A stretch of DNA of 64,000 nt from Dendrophyllia cribrosa (GCA_024195265.1 JAJLRJ010000002.1:19969604-20033603), one strand, 5' to 3'; shown: positions 25,019-38,088, numbered from the stretch's first letter. The notes: a model not told the origin generated them from the sequence alone. A program made the numbers and translations.

Positions 25019-27352
25019 GTGTATGGACTGGCAGATGTTTGACAACGTCGCAACAAAAAGTTGATTTTTGGAGACCAAGAAAAGCAAGAGATGTTGTAGC
25101 TTGTTAAAATTATTTGTAGTTCTGTTATACATCGAGCTTGTTGTTTCAATCTCCGAAACAACAAATAAAACTTGTTATTTTAGATTACTTTTGTGGCGTT
25201 GTTTTTTTAGCAATCTTAACACGTACTCTCGATTATCCTCATCACAGAACTGGGGTCCAATAGTAGAACTGTCTGTATTGAAGACGTGTCATGAATTGTA
25301 GTCTCATCAGAGCGAAATGACCTGCTCTAGTCAATAATGTGTCTGTATTATGGAGGCGTTCGAAAAGAGAGGCTCGGTCACGGTACCTCTCCTTACGGAC
25401 ATCTCCATGTTACGGTCATTTCGTTTGTTCCTGGTAAAATCTTCATGTATTCCATTGGACAACGGACGCTTGATCTTGCACGCAGAGTAATTTCATATGA
25501 ACTTGACTTCCTTATTACTTACCGACACCTCTTTTTCGTATTTACTGAGCAGTTGAAATACAATTTTCGAAATTAGTTTATTCTCTCTGATAAGAGACCC
25601 AAAATTAATCAACCGTCCCACTTTTTTATACTCCAATAACTACGAGTGGTTTAATGTGTTTAGCGAAACAAACGTAAAGTGAATACGGCTATAACTAGAA
25701 GACGAGTTTGGGTCGTTTGGAAGTATGCTGGAGCCCTTACAATGACGTCACATCCGTGACCTCTATAATATGGAGACTTCTCAGTTCCGTCCCTTTGGTG
25801 TCCGTACCAGAGAAGTTCAACTTTAACTGTAACCGGAACGTACGAGGATCGAGACAGCACTATTGACGTGCCGTTTCTTGCTGCGAGATAAAAAATATTG
25901 TGTTTGCGACTTGTTCGTCCAAATGAATTGCGTTTCTTTCCTGAAATTTAAGGAAAACGTAACAGAAATAAGTTATAACGCGTTGCCGCGACAACATGGA
26001 ATACTGTTTTGGATAGATGGCTGTAAATGTTTCACTTGGTTTAAAAGGCCAAAAAAAAAACATTAAACTACCATGGTTGATTAATCCCTAAAGTGCCCTT
26101 TGAAAGGACATGAATAGAGAACAATCTGCTATTTTTCTGTTGCCCGGGCATTGTGCTCAATCAGAAACTCGAAAGAGAGATTTACGTGATAAGTTTATGG
26201 CTCAATTCATTAAAATGAAGCGCTATAAGGCTAAGTTTACACCAGACAAAAGCTAACCGGATTCGTAAAATGATATCAAGGATTCGTCACATACAGAGTA
26301 TTGAAATTCGTGAACCATTTATTAATGCAGGTGTTAGCGGAGATCTCAGAGAAACAAACAGTAAAGACAGTCGAATATCTCATAGTAAAGCCACCAGAGG
26401 CGGTCGCTTACGAGATTTTAGCAACACAGTGGACCCATCATTAAGGGGACTCCAATGGGACCAGGAGAAATGTCCCCTTAATAGAGGTGTCCTTTTAATA
26501 GCTACATATCGTGAAGCAATAAGCCGAAACCCGAATGGGAATTTGGAACAGATTTTATTTCAAATTTAATGTAGTTTCCAGCTTCTATTAACAACAATCA
26601 TCCTGCAACACATCTATTTTCGTAACCTTTAAAAGCTCAACATAATACGTATCATAGTATTTTATATTGGTACTCTCCAGCGAGAAAAAGCAAGCGTCGA
26701 TTGCATCTGGTGTTTCTGCAAAATGAAACATTAAACCTGGTCCCAGAGGTTCTTTCTCCTCAAATGAAAATATGAACATGAGCAGTTCTTTATACTTCAA
26801 ACGCCGAAACCACTTTAATCGTATTAATAGCAAATTCTCGATTGCGATTGGTCACCCGCGCTTATTCCTTACGTTATTTGCGCGCGGTCACGTGAATCCA
26901 ATTACAAAAAGCAGTAATTGGACACAATGAATTATCGTACTGGTTTTAAAACTGTCAGGTAATATCCCAGACGTTTTGAGTACAAAAACGTCCACATTAA
27001 CTTTTAAATAATTTTTTATCGATACGATTAATTAATAATTAGACTTCGTGTCGCACAATTCAGGGATAAGGCCGTCCCCTTTTTTTTCTCCGTTTACCGT
27101 CGTCCGACCGACCCATATTTTTGCGTTTTCAAAAAAAAAAGGTATGAGGAAGGTATAAATGCTGGCAGATCGCAAAGAAGTGTTGGAGGTTCATCTTTTT
27201 TCGCTTTTCTCGGCTGAGTTTCACCACGATATCGATATTTTTTCTTCCTCCATTGCCGCCATGTTGATTTTGTAACCACGTCTCGTTGTTTCCAGGCTCC
27301 ACGGCAATGATGCTTGGGTACCGGGCCTTCTAGTTCCAGATTGCTTCTGATC
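25019..27352. other. Intergenic, no gene seen
   Basis: Only short unsupported frames occur. A piece near 26430-26520 (GGGGACTCC...CCCCTTAATAGAGGTGTCC) looks like a mariner-type MITE fragment. Nothing else was recognised. Confidence 0.4.
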
Positions 27353-27499
27353 CAACGTGTCCTCGAGACGAGATTATCTCATATCAATAAATTGCTATTT
27401 GACACCGAATTAACGATTATAGTTAATTCCGAACACTGACAGTCTGAAAGGAATTCTGGGAAATCAGCATTTTTGTTGAAAAAGAACAATCCTTAGTGT

Positions 27500-27585
27500 T
27501 CGGACAGGACTCGAACCTACGACCCTACGACCCTTCGCTGACTTATCCTCTCGTCTAACCACTGGACCACCACGCTGCTGGTTGA
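27500..27585 (-). repeat. tRNA-like sequence (SINE-head type)
   Basis: The minus strand contains an A-box-like TGGTCCAGTGGTTAGA and a B-box GGTTCGAGTCC at tRNA spacing. A convincing acceptor stem was not found, so it is not called as a functional tRNA. Confidence 0.6.
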
Positions 27586-27821
27586 GCAAACCTCAATTTT
27601 TTAACATAATAAAATTCATGCGCTTATTCTACACCCTGTAGTAAGCCTATAAAATCACTCGCTTGAAAATAATTTTAGAAAGTAAATGGAAAAGCTTGAT
27701 CACCAAACCTCAACAAAAAGCAAACCATTTGAAATCGGCGCTTAGGCCTAATCACTGTAGATCAATGATATTCTATGCAAGACTCAAATAAATATCTTGC
27801 AGATATAATTTCCCATCGCCT

Positions 27822-27893
27822 TGTTGTTCGGTAGTCTAGTGGTAAGAAGACGTTCCCAGTAGCGGTAGTTCCGGTTCGAATCCCGCAGTCCAA
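27822..27893 (+). repeat. tRNA-like sequence (SINE-head type)
   Basis: TAGTCTAGTGG (A box, 27832) and GGTTCGAATCC (B box, 27873) are at normal tRNA spacing on the plus strand. Stem pairing looks incomplete. Confidence 0.6.
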
Positions 27894-28029
27894 ATAACAT
27901 GTTTTTTTTTTATTTCTTCTTTTCTGAAATGTCCTGGGAAACAGTGTTCGGAATTAACTATAATCGTTAATTCGGTGTCAAATAGCAATTATTGATATGA
28001 GATAATCTCGTCTCGAGGACACGTTGTTC

Positions 28030-28085
28030 TGATCAGGCGGTGACGGTCATCAGTGGCGGTGACGGTGATCAGGCGGTCACGACTT
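28030..28085. repeat. Short GGCGGTGACGGT tandem repeat
   Basis: Two to three imperfect copies of GATCAGGCGGTGACGGT follow immediately after the foldback element. Confidence 0.55.
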
Positions 28086-29042
28086 GCAATGCCCCATGGG
28101 TTAATTTGTGTAGCGGCTCATTTTCCCTTCGTCTCGACGGAGTGAGCATCTCCTACGTTTGCGTTATTTAGCCTGAATTTAAATCTAGCGCCTTTTCTTT
28201 GGTAAAGTAATCAAATATACAAGTCTACAAACGCAAAACTACTTCGTAAAGGCCGGTTTTTCTTTTTCTCAGAGACGCTATTCTGATTTGAATCGAAACA
28301 TACAATCCGTTAATAAACAAGACAACCGGAAAGATCAAATTTACAGACGGGTCAACGCCACGAGACCCAAATCACGCAAAGACCGCTCCACGTATTATAC
28401 ACAGAACAAGCACTGCAAACGCCGACAAAGATGCCACTTTGAGCAAAAAAACCTATGAAAGTTTGAATGTTTTCTTCCTTCAACTATAATTGAGGACAAA
28501 TAGGCCGAAAAAAGACCAAAACGCGTCAAATTATCGCATCAAGGAAACTGTCGGCCACGCAAATTTGTTCAGCATCTGGCGAATTTCTCGCTCGACCGAT
28601 TGTGGTCAAGTTTTCTAAATATTTCACAAAAGCCACTAATAAGACAAAGAAACAGTCTATGAAATGTTTCGTACAAAGTAAATGGACATTAAAAAAAGTG
28701 ACTTTCTTTACCGTAGTTTTCCAGGAATGCTTGAAAATTCTTAGTAAAGTCTGCTGCATCGAGTATAAATTCTGAAAGAAGACATGTCCTCACTTATGAC
28801 AAATTTCATCGCTTTCAGCTCTCAAACCACCACTACAAAGGCATAAAAATCTTCTAAAGGACTTTTTCTTTCCATTTCGAAGTCTTAAAAGGCGTGCTTT
28901 CATTCCGGTTATGCAAAATGAACGTCTACGAAATGGAAGCGTGGAGTTCATGGCGTTAATTGCAGGAATGGCTACGAGCGACACAATTTTTCACCAATTA
29001 TAGAATTTTTTTCCTATCAGAAAAAGAAAAATGCAATTAATC

Positions 29043-29116
29043 ACCTAGAATCGAACCCGGAACCTCCTGCGTGCTAACATCCCTCCTTCACCACTAGACC
29101 ACTGGGTTGATCCGGC
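29043..29116 (-). repeat. tRNA-like sequence (SINE-head type)
   Basis: The minus strand carries TGGTCTAGTGGTGAAGG (A box) and GGGTTCGATTC (B box). It is the third tRNA-like sequence within 1.6 kb, and a tRNA-derived SINE is the simplest reading. Confidence 0.55.
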
Positions 29117-29351
29117 AAACCCAACAAAAATTTAATTATAAAAGGTGACCCTATCCCTAAATCTAACCTAATCGCGAATCTAGCCTAGATCTAATAATCG
29201 CTTTGCCTAGGCCTAATTTTGTCTGATAATAAAAGCCTACTTTCGTTCTAATCCAGGCACAAACAAAAAAAAGAGAGAAATAAATGCTAATGAGGTCAGC
29301 GGTTTCCTTTCAAACGGCTCGGAGCCATTCCTGTATTTAACGGCTATTGCA

Positions 29352-29425
29352 ACCTCGTCCCCAGGGCCTTCTCCGCTTTTTAAAATTCAAAATGGCGGGT
29401 CGAGCGGAGAAGACCCTGGTCGAGG
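29352..29425. mobile_element. Short palindromic MITE, copy 1
   Basis: CCTCGTCCCCAGGGCCTTCT pairs with GGAGAAGACCCTGGTCGAGG around a centre containing AAAATGGCGGG. Other copies lie at 34879-34949 (inverted) and 41028-41090. Confidence 0.75.
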
Positions 29426-31599
29426 CTGCAAAATACTCCAAGAATCTTGGAGTATTTTGACACGTGACAGGTGCTGAAAATCTACGCCATTCCGCATGTA
29501 CAGCGGCTAAAACATATGGCTGCCTTCATTGCTGCAGTCGCTGAAAATGACCTTTAGCTTTGGTTCAATATCAGAAATCAATACCAGCAGAACGAGAAAT
29601 ATGGAGTCCGTTCTCTTTGTATAGACGAATTTGCGTTATCCTCAGGTACAATTTTGCGACTGTAAGACCGATTTTGCGACCATATTCTTGGTGCTGCTTA
29701 TGTGTTTTTCTGGTAAGATTTTTTTTCTTAAGCTCATGTAAATTAACCGTCTTTAGACAAACTTTCAGCGTAACTTTTCTATAATTGAACCGATTTTCCA
29801 AGGGCTTTTCGCAGTGAAAGCATTTTCGTCTTTTTTAAATATTTTTGTTTCAATTTCGAGTCAGCTGTGATTAACCGGATTGTATGCACACATTTCTTTC
29901 CTGATGTGCATGTTTCTAAGACAGTAAAAAACAGTGGTCAGTAATTATTAATTATGTTATTTTCTTTTATATTTTATAGCTGTGAATATCTCAGTTCTGC
30001 TGAAGAAGTCTTATCGTCATTCAACATATGCGGAAAAAATGTTTTTCACGCACACACCAACATGCAAGTCATTCATGATGTGTGTTAAACTAAATTAAAC
30101 TAAACATCCTTCAGACTTATATCTAGTTAAAATCGTAACTCTTTGTTTCATCTGGTACCATCTCTTTTGTCCTATTGTTTTTTTTTTGTTTTTTTTTTTT
30201 GTCTTTGTTTCTGTATTGTTTTTATTGTTTTTCTTTACTTGATTAATTTATTTTTTAGCTAATGTTAATTATAGCATCTATATGCTTTATTGCCAACCTG
30301 TATATTTCATTTGTAAATATAATTTTTTGTTACTCAGCTCGATTAGCTTTCTAGTTATTCTGGGTAACATTACCTATTTCTGATTTAATTTTATATTGTA
30401 AACAGTTTTTTCTTTCTTTGCAAATATGGTAATAAAGTGTATATATTATATATGTGTGTGATCATTAAAGAATTTACTGATGGTGTTTCTCAGAGAGGGG
30501 CAGATGTTTGAATTACAATTGGATGAAAAGTTAATATTCTCAAACCGAAAATGTTAACTGACCTTTTTAGGACCCAGTAAAAAATACGCCTGATGTTTTT
30601 AAGAGGATGAAAAATACTATTTTTGGTTCTCAGAAAGTCAAACTGAATATTTCAGAAGGCATTTCTTGGACATCATACCTGAGCTAACTGTTTCAGAGAA
30701 AAGGATTTTGTTTGTAATACTTTCAGGCTGTTGAATTTTCAGCTAAGGCATCTGAACAGATCTTAATTGGCAAACTTGGCTGGTGGGTGCCCAACTTCCT
30801 GGCATTTTCCAAAAATACCTACGACTCAATTTAGTGCACTCCTTTCAATTAGTCCCCCCCCCCCCCCCCCCCGTAAAGATGCTATGCCACAAAGCTATCT
30901 TATCAAAAAAGTGACATTACAGTAGATATAATAGCAAATTTTATTCCGACTATGCTCATTGCTCGCATTACTTCTCGCCCTTGTGCATTATCTGTTAAAC
31001 CATCGAATACTTGCTAATTCTTCAAGTATTTTCTTCAAATACATGGAATAACAAAGAATAACCAAGATAGGTTATTATGCTTGTTTTGAAGAAAACAACC
31101 ACTTATTTACCAAGGGAACTTTTAGCAAAAATTTCATGCTACACAGAACCAACTATTATTGCAAGGGGCTGCCATGGTTTCATGGCAGGTTTTACAGGAA
31201 GCTCCACAGGATTTCAGTCACTTATTTCGGGTAACATTGATTCACCTTTCGAAGTTTTATTTTCAACCTAAATAACCAGTAAAAAGCACAGTTTTCCTAT
31301 GTTTGTCCCACACATCTTTTATGAAAATTACATAAACCTGCTAGAATCTTTACTTTTTCGTTGTAAATTTTGAATTCAAATTTAAGCAATGTTTATAAAA
31401 TTCGAAAGAATTTAATTTAGTGTTGAAGCTAAAAATAAAATTGTTTATGTTAAGCTGCCATATGCCTACATCAAAACCAACTGAAAGCCTCATTTTTTAG
31501 TGACCATAAATAAAGCCTTAATGATCCTCTTTCGAGGCAGGATGGTTGGTATCTATGGTAATTGAGGACAACAATGCACAGGTGATGGGTAAAATCAGG
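29426..31599. other. Intergenic, no gene seen
   Basis: This is A+T-rich sequence with poly-T stretches near 30178-30240 and a run of 19 C at 30854-30872. No coding sequence is supported. Confidence 0.4.
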
Positions 31600-32030
31600 G
31601 TGGCAGGGAAGCGTTGCTAGGAAACCCCCCAGGGACCAGGAGAGGAGTCCTCCTGGGGGGAGAGCAGATCAGGTGGTACCGGGGGTAGCCACCCTGAACG
31701 GGGTCCGCATCTGTCTTCAGTAGGGTGAGGCCCATATCCCTAGTCCATGGAACTAGAGAACCAGGAGAGGGGTGCCCTCCTGGGGGGAGTACAGATCAGG
31801 TGAGACCATGGGCACCCACCCTGGAATGGATATTTCTCCGGACCTGTCTTCAAGGGCTAAGCCTTACAGGGTGAGGCCCATATCCCTAGTCGTGGGAAAC
31901 TAGAGAATCAGGAGAGGGGTGCCCTCCTGGAGGGAGTATAGATCAGGTGGGACTGTGGGTACCCACCCTGGAATGGATATTTCACTGGACTTGTCTCCAA
32001 GGGCTAAGCCTTGGCTGCACTTCCCTGCCG
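31600..32030. repeat. GC-rich hairpin-containing tandem repeat (3 units)
   Basis: Three units of about 125-147 bp each contain a CCAGGAG...CTCCTGG hairpin (31636, 31761, 31908), AGATCAGGTG, CACCCTGGAATGGA and GTGAGGCCCATATCCCTAGT. The region is far more GC-rich than its surroundings. It has no open frame across units. Confidence 0.85.
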
Positions 32031-33960
32031 CCATATTTATAAATAAACAATTCTGCTACAAAAAAAACTTGTGGCTGGTAAACTTAAAAAGACAAAGGTA
32101 CCAGTCATGGGAGGGTAAGGGGGGGGGGGAATTATTGATGCTATGACTGAGTGGGACACGTGCTATTACATTATAGGTAGGAGCACTAACTTCTTTTAGG
32201 TGTCCCCAATTAGCAGTAATGCTAAATCTTTTTGACACATTAATAAAGTTATGATGATGATGATGATGATGATGAGCACAAGGGGAAAAATATGACAGAA
32301 ATGACTGGGACCTTTGTTTGATAACATCTTACAAAGATTGCCTTACATTGGACTTTGCCTTGAAACTGATAGATACATGTACATTGTAAATGAGGTGACT
32401 AAATCAATATCAGGCTTGACCTTGGCATTTGAGAAATTACTGAAAATACTCTTGTACTTGGGCTGTGAAAGAGTACAGAGAAGAACAGAAATTGTTGTAC
32501 CCTGTGAGATTTGTGTGACAATTGGCCATACAATTAACAAGTGGACTATGAAATAAAATGTTACATGCAGGCAATGAGTGGATTAGTTCAATTGTCTTAG
32601 GTCTCATTAACATCAGTTTATCCAATTAATATTGTTAACTACTCCCTTTTTGTTTCAACACATTTTTAAGCGACATTCCTGATTTGATATCTTGAAGTTA
32701 CAATCTTTCTTGTGGTTGAAACAGTGACATTGTTCAGGGCATGAACATCCTTAGTGACTTTTTGTCTTTAGAGCTTTTACATACATGTATTATTATTATT
32801 ATTACTATTATTCAAGAGCTGTTAGGGAAATGGTCAAAACTATCGAACTCGGACAGGACCCACTGCTTTACAAAAGACTGGTGGTCTCTTTATGCACACT
32901 CCTCCCACCCAAATGCTGTTGTCTTGTTGGTATAGCCCCCATTCTATCAGGAGTAGAAACTGGGCAAAAGATTTCCACCTTCATGTGTCATTTTAGTAGC
33001 AATGCAAACTTCACATTTTTAGGCCAATAAATGTTGTCCATTAACCTAATCAGATAGGTGATATCTTGCATAGCCCCCCTGCCACAATACAAGGTGGATC
33101 CTCTTCTAGTATACTTGCTATGACCACTTTCCTTACATATTATTGCCTTTTGAGTTATTACAGGGCTGTTCTGAAAACTACTCTAGTGATGAACGCACCT
33201 TGTTTAAAGATTACTATTAATTGGAATAAAAAAATAACAGTGTCACTCAGTCCAAATGGACAAAATGTTCAGGAAAACATTTTATTTCATTCCAAAATGC
33301 TTGATTTTCTGACCTAGTTAAAACTCTGACAATTCCAGCATTCACATTGTGCATGATCCAGACCATTATTATGACCAGAGAGTGCTTATATTAAGGCCTA
33401 AAATACAAGCTGTTGGCAATAAATTATTTCCTAGAATTACTTAGGAGGTTCTTGCGCTGAATCGCCTCAGTTTTATAATTTCAAAGTAAATAAAGAAAGC
33501 TAACTCAAGAAATAATAGCTTTTATAGCAAATTCTAACCTCCTGACAATTTGCCAATAAATTCTCTCGATGAAGGATTCCCTTCTGTCAATGAGAAATGC
33601 CACCAATACAAATGGTTCATCTAAAACTGATGGTCCACAGAACAATTTTTGACAACCACAAGGGGAGGTGTGACTGCCATGGTTTTACATTAAACTTTTC
33701 AGAAACTGGGTCCACAAATAAAGTAAAACGAGGAAAAATAAAACAAAATGAGGAAAAACGTCTGAGCCTTTTGACTTGAAGTTATTTTCAATATTTGAGT
33801 AGCTGGCCATCTTTACTGTTGTTGTTGGTCATAATAGCTGCTGCCAGTTAATAATGACAGCCCTAGACATCAAGTAAAAGTACAAATACTCATGCAGTCA
33901 CCATTGCACAAAAACAGCAGAAGAATCCCTACTAAATCCCCCTTTTGTGGATGTGGATAT
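32031..33960. other. Intergenic, no gene seen
   Basis: A (GATGAT)n microsatellite lies at about 32251-32275. Short frames are unsupported and no element ends were recognised. Confidence 0.4.
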
Positions 33961-33961
33961 G

Positions 33962-34120
33962 TTGTAGGTTAAAATTATTTTAGGTCAAAATTATTTCAAA
34001 CTAGGTTAACTTTTATTTTCCTTTGTCTGAGATTATGTTTAATAATGAATCTGGAACAAAGGAAAATAAAAATTAACCTAGTTTGAAATAATTTTAACCT
34101 TAAATAATTTTAACCTACAA
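33962..34120. mobile_element. Palindromic A+T-rich MITE
   Basis: Arms of about 60 bp (TTGTAGGTTAAAATTATTTT and complement) enclose a short centre. The inner part (CCTTTGT...ACAAAGGAAAATAAAA) resembles the palindrome at 44229-44349, so both may belong to one family. Confidence 0.75.
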
Positions 34121-34878
34121 CAGATATATGAATATCTTACTGCGCAGGGAACTTTCTTAAAGTTAATTAACTTTGCCATTTTACAATGCCCCTGGTCAAA
34201 GAGTCCACACCAGAGACAAGTGGATGATCATAATATATGCAGCTGCCTTCCAAAAATGTCAAGACAATGCCATAAAGCTACTCACTCTTACATAAGTTTA
34301 TGGAAAATTTCAGGATTTTGAAATGTGCTAAATTGTTTAAAATATCAAAAACTGTCAAATTTTAATTAATCCTCAACGATCAAGGGGACCTACTATTGAA
34401 ATTGAAATTTTAAATATGCTTCGAACATTTCTCAATCTCTCTGTATTCAATCGGCAAATGTCTTTGACATTTAATACGAAAATTTTACAGTATTTATAAG
34501 CAACCGCTATAAATGTAATGAATTTGTAGGTTATATCTGATTCACAAGCTTTCCAGCCTAAAAAAGTAAGCCTTAAACAAAACCACCTTTTTGTAAGGAG
34601 ATCCTTCGTCACCTGGTTTTTCATCACGGTCTGCATGCTTTCTTTTGGCAAATGGTGAGTCAGCTTTGCTTTGATGTGAAGTCCGCATCTTCTTTAATTA
34701 TGATTTCCGAGGCAAGCTTAATGGAGAATTCATTTATTTCTCGTAACTTCCACAAAATACACCGCACATTATACTTTTTAGTCAGCCATTTTGAAGGGAA
34801 GAAAAAGCTGACCAATCAGAGCTTGTGAAAGAACGCCACAAATTAACTACCAATCAGCGGTCCTGTTAGATCAGTATC

Positions 34879-34949
34879 GGCCAGGGTCTTCTCCGCTCGA
34901 CCCGCCATTTTGAATTTTAAAAAGCGGAGAAGGCCCTGGGGACGAGGTT
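34879..34949. mobile_element. Short palindromic MITE, copy 2
   Basis: This is an inverted copy of the element at 29352. It starts CCAGGGTCTTCTCCGCTCGA and ends GGCCCTGGGGACGAGG, including the shared centre CCCGCCATTTTGAATTTTAA. Confidence 0.75.
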
Positions 34950-35338
34950 GCGGCTATTGCAATCTCGTACCCAGAGTCCTCAGGCTTCTTGGTCAGCGGG
35001 GCCGTCGCCAGGAGAGACTCTGGGATAATGGCATTTTTATCCCAGAAAATCTGGGAATCCGGTTTTAGTACGCATGCCTACGCTCAGAAACGGAAGTCAG
35101 ATTTCCCAGAAAGGCAGACATGACAGGGAACAAGAAAGCCGGCAAGAAAGCTGAAGTAAATGTTTATGTAGCACAAGGTACTGGAATATTTCAAGAAACA
35201 TGCCCCTAAAGTAATAAATTTCAGTGAATTTCTGAAAGAAAAAGTGAAAGATGGAGTGTCTGGCCCTTTCGGTAAGTGTTCGTCTTTGTAAAATAGCATT
35301 CTAAACACTGTCTAAGCAAGCAATTTCTTCGTCGTTGC

Positions 35339-35580
35339 ATGATTTGGGTTAAGATCGTTAAAACAGAGCAACATCAAACCGCAAGCCGTATAAGAAGAGA
35401 TGTTCTTGCCGTCCTTCCGACCGGTTTCGGGGACTCTCTGATATACCAGGTTCTGCCGGGAGTTTTTGACTTCATAACGGGAAATTGTACAAAGGATCGA
35501 GCAATTGTCTAATTAGTTGTGTCTCCATTAAACGCTCTCTTGAGAGATCAGATCTCTTAGCTATAAAACGAAAAAGGTGT
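35339..35580 (+). pseudogene. RecQ-type helicase fragment, decayed
   Basis: In one frame the sequence reads ...RRDVLAVLPTGFGDSLIYQ..., then a stop, then LVVSPLNALLRDQI. These are the ATP-binding and next conserved motifs of RecQ-like helicases. The Walker A lysine is replaced by Asp (GFGDS for GFGKS), stops interrupt the frame, and the rest of the gene is missing. RecQ-like sequences are commonly multicopy in coral genomes. Confidence 0.75.
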
Positions 35581-35883
35581 GACCTGCTCCATGTTCACTG
35601 ACAGTCTGTGTGGGAGATTCCAGCGGGAGGTGAATGTGCTGCTTGATGAGGTTGCAAATTTCACGACTGGATTGACTATTATAATTTTAGAGTGATAAGA
35701 ATGGGGTCAAATTTTTCAAATGACCGCCTCATTGGAAATTGAAAATAAGGAAGACCAAGGATGTCTAATTGATAAATACAAAGTGAATAAGGTGGGATCG
35801 CAAAAATAGTGACTAAGATAGGGTCTATAATAATATTGGGCTCAGAATAAGCTACAATGGGGAAGCAAAAGTTGACCCAAGTA

Positions 35884-35908
35884 CCCCCCCCCCCCCCCCC
35901 CCCCCCCC
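35884..35908. repeat. Poly-C tract (25 C)
   Basis: An uninterrupted C run follows AAGTA and is followed by GC and a poly-A stretch. The preceding AGTACCC context resembles the MITE end at 42230. Confidence 0.85.
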
Positions 35909-36017
35909 GCAAAAAAAAAATGAAAAGTTTGCAGTGAATCAATTTATTGTTATATACTTGTTATTGTACTCAAACATGCTAGCCTTTGCATGATCTCACC
36001 AATGCTGCTGTTAAGTC

Positions 36018-36115
36018 ATAGTGGTTTTCAATCAAGTGTCATAAAACCAAAACAAAAGTAATCACTCTGTTCATTGGCAACCGAGGCAGATGATCCAATT
36101 AACCAATCAGAACTT
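36018..36115. mobile_element. Truncated AGAGC-type MITE copy
   Basis: About 98 bp matches the left part of the MITEs at 24321 and 62988 (GGTTTTCAATCAAGTGTCAT, AAACCAAAACAAAAGTAAT, CCAATCAGAACT). The right end is missing. Confidence 0.65.
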
Positions 36116-38052
36116 AAAGGGAAAGTATCACTGTGATTTTGACCTCTTTTGGTCAAAACCATGTTACAATACCCTTAATTATTTACAAAGTAATACTAAA
36201 ACACCAAGACAAAAAAAAACAATCCTTGAAAGTCAGAACAAATTATGGTCTGTTTTAGCTCATTTTGGAGATGAAAATGTTGGAACTTGAAAAAACAAAT
36301 AGGCTAAGGGTTTTCAAGTTGCATTCATTTAAACCGGATGAGTCTGTCTGATGACTAGATATACTTATTGACAGTTTTGGTACATTTTGTGGTTCTTTAT
36401 TGCAAAACTGGACCGACGTTATTTTTCAATTTCTGTTAATACAAAAGCATTTTTTGATTTTTAACACGACACCAAATCCCTGTGACACTACCCCTTTTTT
36501 AAAGTGTAAATAAATGTCACCAGGACCAAGTAATTTGTATCCTGCATAGCAGGTGTCTGGTGAGGAGAACTGGGGACAGAGGGAAAGGGCGTCAGCAATA
36601 AAGACCCCCTTTTGTTCATTTAGACTGTGAATGCTGGTGGCTGCAAAATTCCGATTGGCTAATTTGCGCTGGGTAGTAAATTCTGTGTGAAGTCAGCCAT
36701 GCATAAAAGCACTTGCTAGTTTCTGATTGGTGAACATATCGACAGTTGACATAATTCGATTACCAGGAAATCGGTGGGCATAATACAAATAGCCCGGTTC
36801 TTATAGCAGGCGTTCCTTCCCTTCTCCTGCCTCCTTTTTCGTGCCCCCTCCCTGTTTACGCTTGCCATGCAGGCTAGTAAATAATTTGTGGATACTTCTG
36901 GTAGCAAATCACAATTTGTTTGATTTCTAATTCTGATCGATTGTGGAAGTGGCAGAAATTTTCATTCTTTTACCGCAATCACAAGGCATAGTAGAAGTTG
37001 TAAGACCAGGAGAATGCCAATTAAATATCCTTTTGTCACTTTATTGAAAGTGCTTTAGGGGTTGCCTTTGCTTAATATTTAATGTTGATTATTTTGAGAA
37101 GGGTACTCTGGTTTAAAGTGACAGGAGTGTATGGTTTTTAGGATTTTTGGGGTATAAAATTCCACCTTGTACTTTTTCAGGTTGTAAGCTTTTGAAAGGA
37201 ATATACTGCTCTTTCCAGTAATTAAACTGCAACCACAGTGACTGTTGTATAGATTTGAACATATATTCAAATTCTAGATATGTTTATATTTTATTTCCTT
37301 AATATTTATTTTTATTTCTTAATTTTACTTTAATTTATTTCAGTGTTAAAGGGTTTCCTGTGGGTACATGGAGTGCAGCATTGGCTGGTCGTGAAAAGAT
37401 TTGATTTTGCTGTGGTCTGATGTCTGTGTTGGCAGTGGATAACCTTTGACAATAATGTTGGTCAAGATTATTTTTGAAAGTCAAAATTGTCAAAGCTAGG
37501 TTATCCACAACTCATGCCCTTTCTGGACCTTCTTCCTCACGCAATCCACTAGACCGTCACCTAGGTCATCCAGCATGTTGCGATGTGTAAGGCAAGATTT
37601 TGCCAAACCAACAGAACTGTATCTATCCATAATCAGATGTACTGCTATCAAATGTCTAAACAATAAAAAATTGTATTATTAAGTAATAAATGATTGTAGT
37701 TACATAATAAAACAGTATGCTATGTGAACTGTTATCATAAACAATACAGTGTAGATTAGGAATTTTGCATCTGAGAGGTCATCGTAACCTAATTTTTACT
37801 ATGGGACCTGCAGCTTTAAAAAATTGAAATGAAACGAGCATATTATTTAATGAAATTTGTTAAAACTGCCCAAGTTTGAGATCCCTGACTTTTAATTTCT
37901 AGTAAGTGTAAATCCTAAATTTGGAGGGAGTCTATATATATACTGGGGCTTGATAAATACTTTTGCTTGTTTAATTCTACACAAAAAAACAGTTATCAGG
38001 TCGTGACCCACAGCTGCAAAGCGCCTAATATGAAATTGCAGTGTTGGATCTA

Positions 38053-38055
<3 letters not shown>

Positions 38056-38086
<31 letters not shown>
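38056..38086. repeat. Poly-G tract (31 G)
   Basis: An uninterrupted G run follows GGATCTAGGA. The length may be inexact in the assembly. Confidence 0.88.

Positions 38087-38088
<2 letters not shown>

Larger units (their letters stand above)
27353..28026. mobile_element. Foldback element with two tRNA-like sequences
   Basis: Terminal arms of about 85 bp (27353-27438 and 27942-28026) are almost perfect reverse complements, for example GTCCTCGAGACGAGATTATC at both ends. The interior holds a tRNA-like sequence on each strand (27500-27585 minus, 27822-27893 plus). Confidence 0.85.

Noticed and set aside
27500..29116. Three functional tRNA genes
   Set aside because: A and B boxes are present, but acceptor stems and anticodon arms do not fold convincingly; SINE heads are more likely.
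35100..35280. Possible ribosomal-protein-like exons (MTGNKKAGKK...; INFSEFLKEKVKDG)
   Set aside because: The pieces are short, in different frames and separated by stops; similarity is too weak to call.
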